DNA of 64,000 nt, from the NCBI GenBank assembly GCA_016790225.1, contig JAEUOZ010000023.1:21600-85599 (forward strand), given 5' to 3'. The notes under the pieces are model-generated. The model ran no database searches. It saw only the letters and a program-made list of their open reading frames with translations, and had not been told where the DNA came from. This DNA comes from Rubrivivax sp. (GTDB lineage Bacteria > Pseudomonadota > Gammaproteobacteria > Burkholderiales > Burkholderiaceae). Made by a program: the position numbers and the translations under genes. The number at the start of each line of letters is the position of its first letter. Position 1 is the stretch's first letter. Of this stretch, positions 33,277 to 43,197 are shown in pieces.

Positions 33277-34166
33277 GGCGAGTTGTCCACCGCGATCTGA
33301 TGCACCAGGGTCATGCGTGCGCTGCTGCCGCTGTCCTGAACCGTGACGCGCAGGTTCAGCAGCCCGATGTTGGCCAGCGCGCTGCCATAGGAGGCCTGGC
33401 AGGCCGTGAGGCCGCTGCCCAGCAGATCGGCGCTGCCGGATGATACGGCGGCTGAACTGGACGGTTGGCTGGCCTGCCAGCCATAGCCGCCATAGCGCCA
33501 CAGTTCGAAACCGCCGCCGGCGGCCGGGCGGCAGGCCACGGTGAGCGGGGCGCCCACGATGAAGAAGCGGCCGGAACCACTGCCGGCCGGCAGCGCGGCA
33601 CCGGCGGTGAAGCTGATCTGCGTGCCGCCGCCGGCCACAGCCAGGCCGCCGCGGCGGTTGCTGCCGAGGTAGGCATCCGCTTCCGGCGTGCCCAGGTTCT
33701 GCCAGACGATCCAGGCCGGCACGGCCGGTGTGGCCAGGGGGACGCCCACGACATCGAAGCTGGTATCGGCGGCGTTGTCGGCATTCAGGGGGTCCCCGGC
33801 CGTGGCGCCCGTGGTATCTGGCCCCAGCCGGGCCACGCCGGCATCCAGCAGCGGCACCCATTCGATCCACACGCCATCGGGGTTGCTCTGCACGCGCAGG
33901 CTGTTGGGCAGCGCCTGCTGCAGCTGATCCTGCAACTGCGCGAGCGCACCATCCACCGATTGCGCCAGCATCAGCCGGCCGCGGTTGGCCTGCTGCTCGC
34001 TGGCCATGCGCGAGATGAAGGTCGCGCCCAGCGAGGCGATCAGCCCCACGATGCTCAGCACGATGAGCAGCTCGACCAGGGTCACACCACGAGCGGCTGG
34101 CCGGAGAGCGGCGCGCAGGGGCGCCACACCCCGCTGAGGCCCTGGCCCGGGCACGCGGCCGCTCAC
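33273..34166 (-). CDS. mshO: MshO-like minor pilin
   Basis: This encodes 297 residues. A GTG start at 34166 is chosen because it overlaps the mshD stop (GTGA) and leaves a ~31-residue basic leader before the prepilin cleavage site. The site reads ARG/VTLVELLIVLSIVGL, with Glu at mature position 5. The large C-terminal domain contains FDVVGVPLATPAVPAWIVW, GGTQISFTAGAALPAGSGS and a Cys pair (ACRPA, ACQAS). Large minor pilins of this type sit low in a pseudopilus tip. The frame stays open well upstream, but the longer versions run across mshD and are not credible. Confidence 0.85.
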   Translation of the reverse strand: MSGRVPGPGPQRGVAPLRAALRPAARGVTLVELLIVLSIVGLIASLGATFISRMASEQQANRGRLMLAQSVDGALAQLQDQLQQALPNSLRVQSNPDGVWIEWVPLLDAGVARLGPDTTGATAGDPLNADNAADTSFDVVGVPLATPAVPAWIVWQNLGTPEADAYLGSNRRGGLAVAGGGTQISFTAGAALPAGSGSGRFFIVGAPLTVACRPAAGGGFELWRYGGYGWQASQPSSSAAVSSGSADLLGSGLTACQASYGSALANIGLLNLRVTVQDSGSSARMTLVHQIAVDNSP

Positions 34167-34684
34167 CGGCGCGCCCTCCAGCCGCCCAGCACGGTGCGCG
34201 CACCATCGGGCCCGCTGACGCTGACCGTGATCCACCAGCCATCGCTCTGCGGCACACCGGCCAGCGCCTGGGCTGTGACGCTGATCTGCGCGCGGTAGGC
34301 CTCCAGGCCGGCAATGGCCTGGCCCTCGGCATCGCGGATACCGTCCAGCACCAGGCCGTGGTAATCCAGGATCGAGGCAAACCCGGTGCGCCCGGGCGAC
34401 GATGCCGCTGCGGCGGCGCCGGGCAGCGGTTGCAGCTCGATCTCGCGCAGCAGCGATTGCGCGACGGCCAGCGCCTGGCGCGCCACGAGCGGATCGCTGC
34501 TGCGTGTGCTGAGCGAGGCCCACGCGGCCCAGATGCCGCTGATGATCACGCCGGCCAGGGCCATGCTGATGACCAGTTCCACCAGCGTCAGGCCGGCCTG
34601 CAGCGGCCCGGCCCGCCGGGTGCGCGGCGAGGGTGGCCGGCCAGAGCCGCGCCGCCCAGCGCGGGCTTCAGAGCCTGCGCACAT
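34163..34684 (-). CDS. mshD: MshD-like minor pilin
   Basis: This encodes 173 residues from ATG 34684, overlapping mshC by 17 bases. The leader is long and basic (MCAGSEARAGRRGSG...). The cleavage site is QAG/LTLVELVISMALAG, with Leu at +1 and Glu at +5. It has no cysteine beyond the leader, and the C-terminal half (SDGWWITVSVSGPDGARTVL) is all beta. Order C-D-O-P-Q is the same as in Vibrio msh loci. It is a minor pilin likely to prime the pilus with MshC, MshO and MshP. Confidence 0.85.
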   Translation of the reverse strand: MCAGSEARAGRRGSGRPPSPRTRRAGPLQAGLTLVELVISMALAGVIISGIWAAWASLSTRSSDPLVARQALAVAQSLLREIELQPLPGAAAAASSPGRTGFASILDYHGLVLDGIRDAEGQAIAGLEAYRAQISVTAQALAGVPQSDGWWITVSVSGPDGARTVLGGWRARR

Positions 34685-35135
34685 GGCCGGTGGCGGCTTC
34701 CACGCGCACGGTGGGCGCGCTGCTGGCGCCGCCGCCCAGCACCTGCAGCTGCAAGGCGCTGCCCAGGCTGGTGGCGCCCGAGGGCGAGAAGCTGAAGCTC
34801 GCGCCAGCGTCCAGGCTCAGCGCGGGGGCGGCCGGCAGCCACAGGCCATCGGGCGTCGGGGCGGCCAGGCTTTGTGTGCAGGCCATGTCCAGGCACACCT
34901 GCATCGTCGGCGGTGTGGCGCCGATCTGCACATGCACCGTGCGGCGCTGGGCCTGTGCGGTGGCCTGCGCGCCGCGCAGGCTGCTGGCCAGGCGATCGGC
35001 CAGGCCTTGTGCGGCAAAGGCTTCGGTGGATGCAAATCGTGTGGCGCCCAGGCCGGCCAGGATGGCCAGCAGCAGCATCACGATCACCAGCTCCACCAGC
35101 GTGAAGCCGGCCTGGGAGAGCCGGCGGGGTGTCAT
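34668..35135 (-). CDS. mshC: MshC-like minor pilin
   Basis: This encodes 155 residues. A short leader MTPRRLSQAG precedes FTLVELVIVMLLLAILAGLG, a canonical prepilin cleavage site and helix with Glu5. After it come RLASSLRGAQATAQAQRRTV (a GspH-like helix) and a Cys pair (QVCLDMACTQS). The C-terminal beta domain ends GHVRRL. The gene lies 56 bases after mshA and is translationally coupled to mshD. GspH/MshC is the likely role. Confidence 0.87.
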   Translation of the reverse strand: MTPRRLSQAGFTLVELVIVMLLLAILAGLGATRFASTEAFAAQGLADRLASSLRGAQATAQAQRRTVHVQIGATPPTMQVCLDMACTQSLAAPTPDGLWLPAAPALSLDAGASFSFSPSGATSLGSALQLQVLGGGASSAPTVRVEAATGHVRRL

Positions 35136-35191
35136 GTCAGGGGGTGGGTTCCGCTGCGCGGCTGAATGGCCGCGAGGGACCCGCTTGCGGA

Positions 35192-35710
35192 TCAGCAGCC
35201 GGTGGTATCGGTGACGACGCTGGGCGCGCCGCCGCTGGCTGCGGCCGCCGTGTAGCTGATCTTGCAGTTGGCCGGCGTGGCCGCGGCCGTCATCGTGAGC
35301 TCCAGCACGGCGCCGGCGGCGCCTGCGGTGCTGCCGGTGGCCATGGCGACCGTCCAGCCTTCGGCATCCACGTTGGAGGCGCCCAGGATGCCGGCGGTGA
35401 GGCCGGTCAGCGATTGCGGGTAGCAGTAGTTCAGCGCGATGCTGCGGCCTTCCAGGCTCACCGTGGTGCCGGTGGCGGTGGCGCAGGAAGTGCCTTCGGC
35501 CATGGCCTGGGCCTTGGCGATGCCGGCGGCGGCCTTCATCGAGCCGGCCACGGCCTTGACCTTGGACTCGCGGGCCTTGCCCTGCAGATCCGCATAGCGC
35601 GGCAGGGCCACCGCGGCCAGGATGCCGAGGATCAGGATGACGGTGATCAGCTCGACCAGCGTGAAGCCGGCCTGGGTGCGCAGAGGCAGAAGAAAGACGG
35701 GACGGTTCAT
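35192..35710 (-). CDS. mshA: MshA major pilin
   Basis: This encodes 172 residues. ATG 35710 has GGAG eight bases upstream, which decides it over an in-frame GTG nine bases earlier. The leader MNRPVFLLPLRTQAG is cleaved before FTLVELITVILILGILAAVA (Glu5), and the continuation LPRYADLQGKARESKVKAVA is very similar to MshA. Four cysteines in the mature body (GTSCAT, NYCYP, ANCKIS, TTGC) can form two disulfides, the last enclosing the C-terminal D-region. It is the major subunit, following mshG with an 87-base leader that may hold its own promoter. MshB is not found, so this is the only major-type pilin here. Confidence 0.92.
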   Translation of the reverse strand: MNRPVFLLPLRTQAGFTLVELITVILILGILAAVALPRYADLQGKARESKVKAVAGSMKAAAGIAKAQAMAEGTSCATATGTTVSLEGRSIALNYCYPQSLTGLTAGILGASNVDAEGWTVAMATGSTAGAAGAVLELTMTAAATPANCKISYTAAAASGGAPSVVTDTTGC

Positions 35711-35797
35711 GATGGTCACTCCGGGTTTGCGCAGATTCTTTGTGCGCGGGCTGTCAACGACTCAGACAAATAAAAGGCGCTTTGCCGTGCATTTGCC
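35711..35797 (-). promoter_or_regulatory. mshA leader with candidate promoter element
   Basis: This 87-base gap is the first real break in the locus and precedes the most highly expressed pilin. On the minus strand it holds TTGACA at 35757-35752, a perfect -35 hexamer, but no good -10 at 16-18 bases. The ribosome binding site GGAG lies at the 3' end. An AT-rich stretch (CTTTTATTTGTC) sits upstream of the TTGACA. A dedicated mshA promoter is plausible, not proven. Confidence 0.4.
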
Positions 35798-37126
35798 TCA
35801 CTTCAGGGTGGCGCTGCCCAGATCCCACATCGGCATGAAGATGCCGAGGGCCAGCACCAGGACACCGGCCCCCATGATCCAGATCATGAGCGGCTCGATG
35901 GTCTCGGACAGGCGCGCGACGGACTGGTCCACCTCGGCCTGGTAATGGACGGAGATCTCGCGCATCAGCGCATCGAGCGAACCCGATTCCTCGCCGATGG
36001 CAAACATCTGCAGCATGGTGTTGGGCAGCACGCCCATGTTGCGTGCGGCCCAGGCGATGCTGGTGCCGCGCGCCAGATCGCCGCACATCTGCTGCACGCG
36101 CGATTCCATGAAGCGGTTGCCCAGCGTGTGCGCCGACACTACCAGGGCATCGCTGATGGTCAGGCCCGCGGCGATGGACGAGGCCAGCGAAGACGACAGC
36201 CGGGCCATCTGCACGCCCATCAGGATGGATCCGACGATGGGCAGCCGCAGCTTGACACGATCCCACCACAGCCGGCCGTCGACGCTGGAGGTCCACTTCA
36301 GCCAGGCGAAGACGGCTGCGGCGCTGACGGCAGCCAGATAGGGCCAGCTCTTGACCATCAGGCTGGAGCTGCCCATCAGCACGCGTGTGAGCAGCGGCAG
36401 CTCGGTGCGCGCGGCGGCAAACACCTTGGCGAAGGACGGGATCACCCAGACGTTGACGATCACCATCGCCAGCAGGCAGGTGAGCATCACGAACAAGGGG
36501 TAGCGAAGGGCGGCGACCACCTGCGACTGCGTGCGCATCTGGAATTCGCGGTGGTGGTGCATGTCGGCAAAGCACTCGGGCAGGCGGCCGGTCTTCTCGC
36601 CCACGCGCAGCATGGCCACGTCGTAGGCGCTGATCAGGCCGAAGCCGCGCATTTCGTTCTCGGCGGCCTGCGTGAGCGCCAGGCCGCTGTCCAGATCGGC
36701 GACGATGGCACGCAGCGAACGTTTCACCTGAGCGTCTGCGGCGGTCTCTGCGGCCAGATCCAGCGCCCGCATCAGCGGGATGCCGGCGCGCAGCAGGGCC
36801 GAGAGCTCCCGCAGGGCCAGACCAAAGCTGACGTGCGTGGCCTTGCCGATGCCGCGCTGCCAGGGCCAGCGGCGGGCCGGTGCGGTGGCGGACGCTGCGG
36901 CGCTGGCGGCAGGCTCGGCAGCGCCGCGGGCCGCGCCTGCGGCCGGCTTGACGATCGCGGGCGGGCGCGCCGGGGCCGCCTGGCCGGCTTGCGGCCGGAT
37001 CTCCAGCGGCGTCCAGCCCAGGCGGTTGAGATCCGCGGCCACGGCCTGTGCGCTGGCGCCCGCGCGCACGCCGCGCTGTTCGGCGCCACCCGCATCCCGG
37101 GCGCGGTAGCTGAAGCTCAGTTCCAT
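35798..37126 (-). CDS. mshG: MshG, GspF/PilC-type inner-membrane platform protein
   Basis: This encodes 442 residues. The first ~50 residues hold SFSYRARDAGGAEQRGV and a small domain typical of MshG (AQAVAADLNRLGWTPLEI). A Pro/Ala linker follows (about 60-105). Two GspF domains come next: the first has LSALLRAGIPLMRALDLAAE and VAMLRVGEKTGRLPECF, the second LSSSLASSIAAGLTISDAL and MFAIGEESGSLDALM. Transmembrane helices lie near 220-240, 265-285 and 415-435. It forms the platform rotated or driven by MshE. It starts 22 bases after mshE and is in the same operon. Confidence 0.93.
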   Translation of the reverse strand: MELSFSYRARDAGGAEQRGVRAGASAQAVAADLNRLGWTPLEIRPQAGQAAPARPPAIVKPAAGAARGAAEPAASAAASATAPARRWPWQRGIGKATHVSFGLALRELSALLRAGIPLMRALDLAAETAADAQVKRSLRAIVADLDSGLALTQAAENEMRGFGLISAYDVAMLRVGEKTGRLPECFADMHHHREFQMRTQSQVVAALRYPLFVMLTCLLAMVIVNVWVIPSFAKVFAAARTELPLLTRVLMGSSSLMVKSWPYLAAVSAAAVFAWLKWTSSVDGRLWWDRVKLRLPIVGSILMGVQMARLSSSLASSIAAGLTISDALVVSAHTLGNRFMESRVQQMCGDLARGTSIAWAARNMGVLPNTMLQMFAIGEESGSLDALMREISVHYQAEVDQSVARLSETIEPLMIWIMGAGVLVLALGIFMPMWDLGSATLK

Positions 37127-37148
37127 GGGGCCGGTCGCCGCTGTCGCT

Positions 37149-38858
37149 TCAGGCCAGCAGGCGCACGCCGATGCGCAGCGCTTCGTTCAGCGAAGTCTGG
37201 CCCTTCATCACGGCCTGTGCGGCTTCGTACGGCAGGCTGCAGCCCTGCAGGGCCGCGTGCGCGGCCTTCGCGAAGGCCTGCATGTCCTTGCCCATCAGCG
37301 CGCTGACCAGATCGGTATTCATCTCCAGCACTTCGTAGATGCCCAGGCGACCGTCGTAGCCGCTGCCGTTGCAATGGGCGCAGCCGCGCCCCTGACGCAG
37401 CAGTTCAGGTGACCATCCGTCGCGGCCGAGCAGCGTGTCCAGCCACACGCGCTGCGCCGGAATCGGCGTGGCGGGCTCGGCGCAGTGCGGGCAGACGCGG
37501 CGGATCAGGCGCTGCGCCACCACGGCCTGCAGTGCGCTGCCCAGCATGTAGGGCGGTGCGCCCATGTCCACCAGGCGCGCGGCGGCGCTGCCGGCATCGT
37601 TGGTGTGCAGCGTGGACAGCACCAGGTGGCCGGTGACGGCGGCGCGGATGCAGGTTTCCACCGTCTCCGCATCGCGCATCTCGCCGATCATGATGGCGTC
37701 CGGATCCTGGCGCAGCGCGGCGCGCAGCACCTGGGAAAATCCCAGGCCGATGCGTTCCTGCACATTGACCTGCGTGATGCCGGACAGGCGGTATTCCACC
37801 GGATCCTCGGCGGTCAGGATCTTGGTGCTGGCCGCATCCAGCGCGCCCAGCGCGGCATACAGCGTGGTGGTCTTGCCGCTGCCCGTGGGGCCAGTCACCA
37901 GCACCAGGCCGGCGCCGCTGTCCAGCGCCGATTGAAGGATCTTCAGGCCGCGCGGCGGGATGCCCAGCCGATCCAGGCGCGCCAGCAGCGGATCCTTGAC
38001 CAGCAGGCGCATGACCAGCGATTCACCGTGCTGGCCAGGCAACGTGGACAGGCGGATGTCCACCGGGTGCTGGCGCACCTGCACGACAAAGCGTCCGTCC
38101 TGCGGCAGGCGGCGCTCGGAGATGTCCAGCCCCGCCAGCAGCTTCAGGCGCGAGCTCATGGCCGGCGCGAGCCGCGCTTCCAGCTCGGTGTGCAGACGCA
38201 GGTGCCCGTCCACCCGCAGGCGCACGGCCACGGCCTGCGCCATCGGCTCGATGTGCACGTCGGAGGCGCGCACGCGCACCGCCTCATCCAGCAGGCCCTG
38301 CAGCAGGCGCACGATCGGCGCGTCTTCCGCGCCCGCCTGCAGGCCCAGGGCGGTGAAGTCGATGCCCTCGGCCTGCGTGCTGCGCAGGTCGTCACTGGCC
38401 TGGCGCGCCAGGCCCTTGAGGTTCTGTTCGCCGTTGAAGAGCCGGTCCACCAGCGCCAGCAGGCCGGCTTCCGGGATGATCTCCAGATCGACTTCGCCGC
38501 CCAGCAGGCGCGGCAGATCGTCCACCGCCTGCCAGTCCATCGGATCGGCCACCACCACGCGCAGACGCCCGCCCTGCTGGCCCACCGGCATGCACTTGAG
38601 CTTGCGCACCTGCACTTCGGTGAAGCGCCGGGCCACGGCGGCATCGACGTTCTCGATCAGCGGCGCAAAGTAGGGCAGCTTCAGCTGCCGCGCCAGGATG
38701 CGGGCGATGTCCTCGTCGCTGGCGTAGCCCAGGTCCTTCAGCACCGTGCCCAGGCGACGCCCCGTCTGCTTCTGGCGGTCCAGCGCATTCTTCAGCTGAG
38801 CCTCGTCGAGCTTGCCGGCTTGCAGCAGCAGTTCGCCGAGTCTGAGTTTGGGGATCAT
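37149..38858 (-). CDS. mshE: MshE, c-di-GMP-binding pilus extension ATPase
   Basis: This encodes 569 residues. Two tandem MshEN motifs open the protein: RLGELLLQAGKLDEAQLKNA ending in a Gln at about 29, then RLGTVLKDLGYASDEDIARI with LPYF after it. In Vibrio MshE these RLG...Q motifs bind c-di-GMP. The AAA-type secretion ATPase follows with Walker A GPTGSGKTT (Lys329), the Asp box ILTAEDPVEYRL, the Walker B region MIGEMRDAET and a His box (LSTLHTNDA). A tetra-cysteine zinc site closes it (CPHC ... CAHC). GGAG stands eight bases before ATG 38858. It powers pilus extension. No retraction ATPase gene lies in the window. Confidence 0.95.
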   Translation of the reverse strand: MIPKLRLGELLLQAGKLDEAQLKNALDRQKQTGRRLGTVLKDLGYASDEDIARILARQLKLPYFAPLIENVDAAVARRFTEVQVRKLKCMPVGQQGGRLRVVVADPMDWQAVDDLPRLLGGEVDLEIIPEAGLLALVDRLFNGEQNLKGLARQASDDLRSTQAEGIDFTALGLQAGAEDAPIVRLLQGLLDEAVRVRASDVHIEPMAQAVAVRLRVDGHLRLHTELEARLAPAMSSRLKLLAGLDISERRLPQDGRFVVQVRQHPVDIRLSTLPGQHGESLVMRLLVKDPLLARLDRLGIPPRGLKILQSALDSGAGLVLVTGPTGSGKTTTLYAALGALDAASTKILTAEDPVEYRLSGITQVNVQERIGLGFSQVLRAALRQDPDAIMIGEMRDAETVETCIRAAVTGHLVLSTLHTNDAGSAAARLVDMGAPPYMLGSALQAVVAQRLIRRVCPHCAEPATPIPAQRVWLDTLLGRDGWSPELLRQGRGCAHCNGSGYDGRLGIYEVLEMNTDLVSALMGKDMQAFAKAAHAALQGCSLPYEAAQAVMKGQTSLNEALRIGVRLLA

Positions 38859-38870
38859 CGATAGGGCTCC

Positions 38871-38909
38871 GGATGGCGCCCGGACCCTTGCATCGGGTCG
38901 GGCGCATCC
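38871..38909 (-). promoter_or_regulatory. long stem-loop in the argH-mshE gap
   Basis: GGATGGCGCCCGGACCC pairs with GGGTCGGGCGCATCC across a 7-base loop, with two single-base bulges. The hairpin ends immediately before the mshE ribosome binding site (GGAG). No T-run follows. It may end argH transcripts with Rho or structure the mshE leader. It does not match the c-di-GMP-I riboswitch core. Confidence 0.5.
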
Positions 38910-38978
38910 CAGCCTTATCGGCGCGCAGCGGGGGGCCGGCGAGCCAGGGGATCGCCGGAAAAGCGGGGTGAATCCGGC

Positions 38979-40400
<1,422 letters not shown>

Positions 40401-40483
40401 GGGGCAATGCCGCGCTGCGGCGCGGGCCTGGGAATGGAACTGCTTATTATCGGCGGCACCCCCGCCAGCCCCCTGAAGCGCCT

Positions 40484-41479
40484 GTGCCCGTGACGTCCAG
40501 CCCAACGCCCGACCTCTGCCAACCGGCCGTCGCCCTGCGGGTGCTGCTGGCCGCGCAGCTGGCCGGCGCGGCGGGGGCGGCGCTGGCGGCGCCCGGCGGG
40601 GCCTGGGGCCCGGTGCAGGCGGGGACGGCCTTTGCGCTGCTGCTGGCCACGCTGGCCTGGCTGGGCGGCCTGTGCGCAGCCCGCGGCGCGCTGCAGCGGC
40701 TGGCGGCCCGCGGGCAGCTGGGCCTGGCGGCGGTCTGGGGGCTGCTGTGCGTGCTGCTGGCCCAGACTGCGCTGGTCTGGGCGGGCCTGTGGGCGCCGCC
40801 CGCAACGGCCTGGGCCGGCGCGGCCGCCGCCGGGGCGCTGGCGGCCGGCCTGTGCTGGGCCTGGCTGGTGCAGCGCCAGCGGCTGGTGCAGCCCACGCAG
40901 AACCAGGCGCGCCTGGCCGAGCTGCAGTCACGCATCCGGCCGCACTTGTTGTTCAATGCACTGAATGCCGCGCTGGCGCTGGTGCGTGTGGACCCCGAGC
41001 GCGCAGAGCGAGTCCTGGAAGACCTGAGCGAGCTCTTTCGCCAGGCGCTGGCCGAATCGGGCAGCTCCATCAGCCTGGCCGAGGAGATCGAGCTCGCGCG
41101 CCGCTACCTCGATATCGAGCAGGTGCGCTTCGGCGACCGGTTGCGCCTGAGCTGGGCGATCGATCCCCGTGTGGGCGGCGCACGCGTGCCGCCGCTGGTG
41201 CTGCAGCCGCTGGTGGAGAACGCGGTGCGTCACGGCGTGGAGCCCGCGCTGGAAGGCGGCGAGGTGCAGATCCAGGCGCGGCTGTGGCAGGGCCTGGTGC
41301 AACTGGAGGTGCGCAACAGCCTGCCCCCGCAGGCCTCGCGGCCGGGCAGCGGCATGGCGCTGGCCAATGTGGCCGAGCGGCTGAAGCTGCTGCACGACAT
41401 GGCCGCGCATTGCGATGCCGGCCCGCAGCCTGGCCCGCACGGGCCGCAGTTCGTGGCGCGCATCAGCGTGCCTGTCTAG
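40484..41479 (+). CDS. algZ: AlgZ/FimS-type sensor histidine kinase
   Basis: This encodes 331 residues from a GTG start; a second GTG two codons later is equally possible. Four hydrophobic helices (about 17-36, 43-66, 82-104, 107-128) form a membrane sensor with almost no periplasmic part. The LytS-type His-kinase domain follows: the phosphoacceptor segment [13 protein letters not shown], His at about 154, then [19 protein letters not shown], and the ATPase region [13 protein letters not shown] and [13 protein letters not shown]. It is followed by algR. In Pseudomonas this pair controls alginate, type IV pilus minor pilins and virulence. Here it lies beside a pilus locus, so a link to msh expression is possible. 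Confidence 0.85.
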   Translation: MPVTSSPTPDLCQPAVALRVLLAAQLAGAAGAALAAPGGAWGPVQAGTAFALLLATLAWLGGLCAARGALQRLAARGQLGLAAVWGLLCVLLAQTALVWAGLWAPPATAWAGAAAAGALAAGLCWAWLVQRQRLVQPTQNQARLAELQSRIRPHLLFNALNAALALVRVDPERAERVLEDLSELFRQALAESGSSISLAEEIELARRYLDIEQVRFGDRLRLSWAIDPRVGGARVPPLVLQPLVENAVRHGVEPALEGGEVQIQARLWQGLVQLEVRNSLPPQASRPGSGMALANVAERLKLLHDMAAHCDAGPQPGPHGPQFVARISVPV

Positions 41480-41501
41480 CCAGGCCGAGCCGCCGGATCG
41501 C

Positions 41502-42299
41502 ATGGCAGACCCGTTCCAGCCGCCCGCCCCGCTGCAGGTGCTGATCGTCGATGACGAGCCGCTGGCGCGGCTGCGCCTGCGCCAGCTGCTGGCCGATGGC
41601 GCCGGCGCCGCGGGCTTGAACCTGAGCCTGAACGTGCAGGAGGCAGCCCAGGCGCTGCAGGCCATCGACTGCCTGCGTGCGCAGCCGGTGGATCTGGTGC
41701 TGCTGGACATCCGCATGCCGGGCCAGGACGGGCTGCAGCTGGCCGCCACGCTGCGCGCGCTGCCGGCGCCGCCGCAGATCGTCTTCGTCACCGCCCATGC
41801 CGAGCACGCGCTGCAGGCCTTCGAGCTGCAGGCGCTGGACTACCTGACCAAACCCGTGCAGGCGGCGCGCCTGCGGCAGCTGCTGCAGCGCGTCGCCGCA
41901 CTGCGCGCGCCGCGGCCGATCGTGCCGGCGCCGGCGCCGCAAGCCGCCGCGGCAGAACCGCGGATGCTGCTGATCCAGGATCGCCAGCGTGTGCTGCGCA
42001 TCCCGCTGGACGAGATCGTGATGGCGCGCGCGCACCACAAGCAGGTCACGCTCAGCACGCTGACGCGCCAGCACCTGCTGGATCAATCGCTGGCCGAACT
42101 GGAGCCGCAGCTCGGCCCGAGCTTCGTGCGGGTGCACCGCAACGCCATCGTCGCGCGGCATGCCGTGCGCGAGCTGCGCAGAGCTGCCACCGGAGTGTCG
42201 GACTCCGGATGGGCTCTGCGCGTGATGCCGGGGGAGGTGTGGGTACCCGTCTCGCGCCGGCTGCTGGCGGCGGTGCGCGCGACCCTGCGTCAGCACTGA
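41502..42299 (+). CDS. algR: AlgR-type LytTR response regulator
   Basis: This encodes 265 residues from ATG 41502, 22 bases after algZ. The receiver domain (about 11-130) has the acidic pair DDE at 17-19, the phosphorylated Asp69 in LLDIRMPG and the conserved Lys in YLTKP. After an Ala/Pro linker (~140-152), a LytTR DNA-binding domain spans ~155-260: RVLRIPLDEIVMARAHHKQV, FVRVHRNAIVAR. It is the cognate regulator of the preceding kinase. In Pseudomonas hemC follows algR; here greB follows instead. Confidence 0.87.
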   Translation: MADPFQPPAPLQVLIVDDEPLARLRLRQLLADGAGAAGLNLSLNVQEAAQALQAIDCLRAQPVDLVLLDIRMPGQDGLQLAATLRALPAPPQIVFVTAHAEHALQAFELQALDYLTKPVQAARLRQLLQRVAALRAPRPIVPAPAPQAAAAEPRMLLIQDRQRVLRIPLDEIVMARAHHKQVTLSTLTRQHLLDQSLAELEPQLGPSFVRVHRNAIVARHAVRELRRAATGVSDSGWALRVMPGEVWVPVSRRLLAAVRATLRQH

Positions 42300-42337
42300 G
42301 CGACGGCAGACGTGCCAGCGTGCATCATCCGGTTCCC

Positions 42338-42910
42338 ATGAACAAGGCCTTCACCCGCGAACCCGACGGCGCCGCCGACGATGACGACGACGACGGCAGC
42401 CCCGGCCTGCCGCCGCTGCCGGCCGGCACCCGGAACTACATCACGCCCCAGGGCTACCGGCGCCTGCGCGAAGAGCTGATGACGCTGCTGGATGTGGAGC
42501 GCCCGAAGATGGTGGAGACCGTCTCCTGGGCGGCCAAGAACGGCGACCGCAGCGAGAACGGCGATTACCTCTACGGCAAGAAGCGCCTGCGCGAGATCGA
42601 CCGCCGCATCCGGTTTCTGACCAAACGGCTGGATATCGCCGAGGTGGCCGATCCGGCCCTGCACCACGGCAGCGACCAGATCTTCTTCGGCGCCACGGTC
42701 ACCTACGCCAACGATCGAGGTGAGGAGCGTACCATCACGATCAAGGGCATCGACGAGGCCGACAACCTGCACGGCGAGGTCAGCTGGATCGCGCCCATCG
42801 CGCGCGCGCTGCTGAAGGCGCGCGAGGGTGACGAGGTCAAGCTGCAGACACCTGGCGGGCTGCAGTCGCTGGAGGTGATCCGCGTGCGCTATCCACAGCC
42901 GGGCGCTTGA
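42338..42910 (+). CDS. greB: transcription elongation factor GreB
   Basis: This encodes 190 residues from ATG 42338. It rescues backtracked RNA polymerase by stimulating transcript cleavage. The N-terminal coiled coil starts at TPQGYRRLREELMTLLDVER and carries the acidic tip segment NGDRSENGDYLYGKKRLREI. The C-terminal FKBP-like domain includes FFGATVTYANDRGEERTITI and WIAPIARALLKAREGDEVKL. A six-Asp run (about 15-20) in the extra N-terminal tail is unusual. GreB is preferred over GreA by the YxYGKKRLREID block and by its place next to spoT. Confidence 0.93.
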   Translation: MNKAFTREPDGAADDDDDDGSPGLPPLPAGTRNYITPQGYRRLREELMTLLDVERPKMVETVSWAAKNGDRSENGDYLYGKKRLREIDRRIRFLTKRLDIAEVADPALHHGSDQIFFGATVTYANDRGEERTITIKGIDEADNLHGEVSWIAPIARALLKAREGDEVKLQTPGGLQSLEVIRVRYPQPGA

Positions 42911-42936
42911 GCGCCGCGCCGCAGCAAGCTCTGCTC

Positions 42937-43170
42937 ATGTCCCCACCCCGGCAATCGCTGTTCCTGATCTCGCTGCTCGTGCGCGACCACGACGAGGCGC
43001 TGGCCTTCTACTGCGGCGTGCTGGGTTTCGAGTGCGTGGAAGACAAGCCCGTTCCTGAGCAGCACAAGCGCTGGGTGGTGATCGCGCCGCCGGGGGGCGC
43101 CAGCGGGCAGCGCCCGCATCCTGCTGGCCCGCGCGTCGAACGACGAGCAGCACAGCCGCCGCCGCAGTGA
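42937..43170 (+). pseudogene. frameshifted and truncated VOC-family (glyoxalase-like) gene
   Basis: From ATG 42937 the frame reads LFLISLLVRDHDEALAFYCG and VLGFECVEDKPVP, ending RWVVIAPPGG, the first half of a VOC-fold protein of the kind that is normally ~130 residues. At about 43100 homology passes into another frame that reads AGSARILLARASNDEQHS, which is the expected continuation. Soon after that all homology stops, 30 bases before the end of spoT on the opposite strand. One frameshift plus a missing C-terminal half make it non-functional. The metal-site residues of the second half are absent. Confidence 0.8.
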
Positions 43171-43197
43171 CCGTGCGGCGCGGGCTCGGCCGCCACC

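Noticed and set aside
7906..33300. Very long plus-strand open frames opposite the giant gene (for example 17086-20583, 21322-24339, 30460-33300)
   Set aside because: They are shadows of a GC-rich, Gly/Ala/Thr/Asn-rich repeat gene. Their composition (Ala, Gly, Arg, His, Val) and lack of any domain show no independent coding.
32719..34380. A 553-codon frame covering mshP and mshO
   Set aside because: Only its last 185 codons (from ATG 33276) make sense; the rest is antiparallel-composition noise over mshO, which has a clear prepilin in another frame.
38859..38978. c-di-GMP riboswitch before mshE
   Set aside because: There is a strong stem-loop but none of the conserved GEMM core (no CACGCAnAGGGCAAACC-like or receptor-loop pattern).
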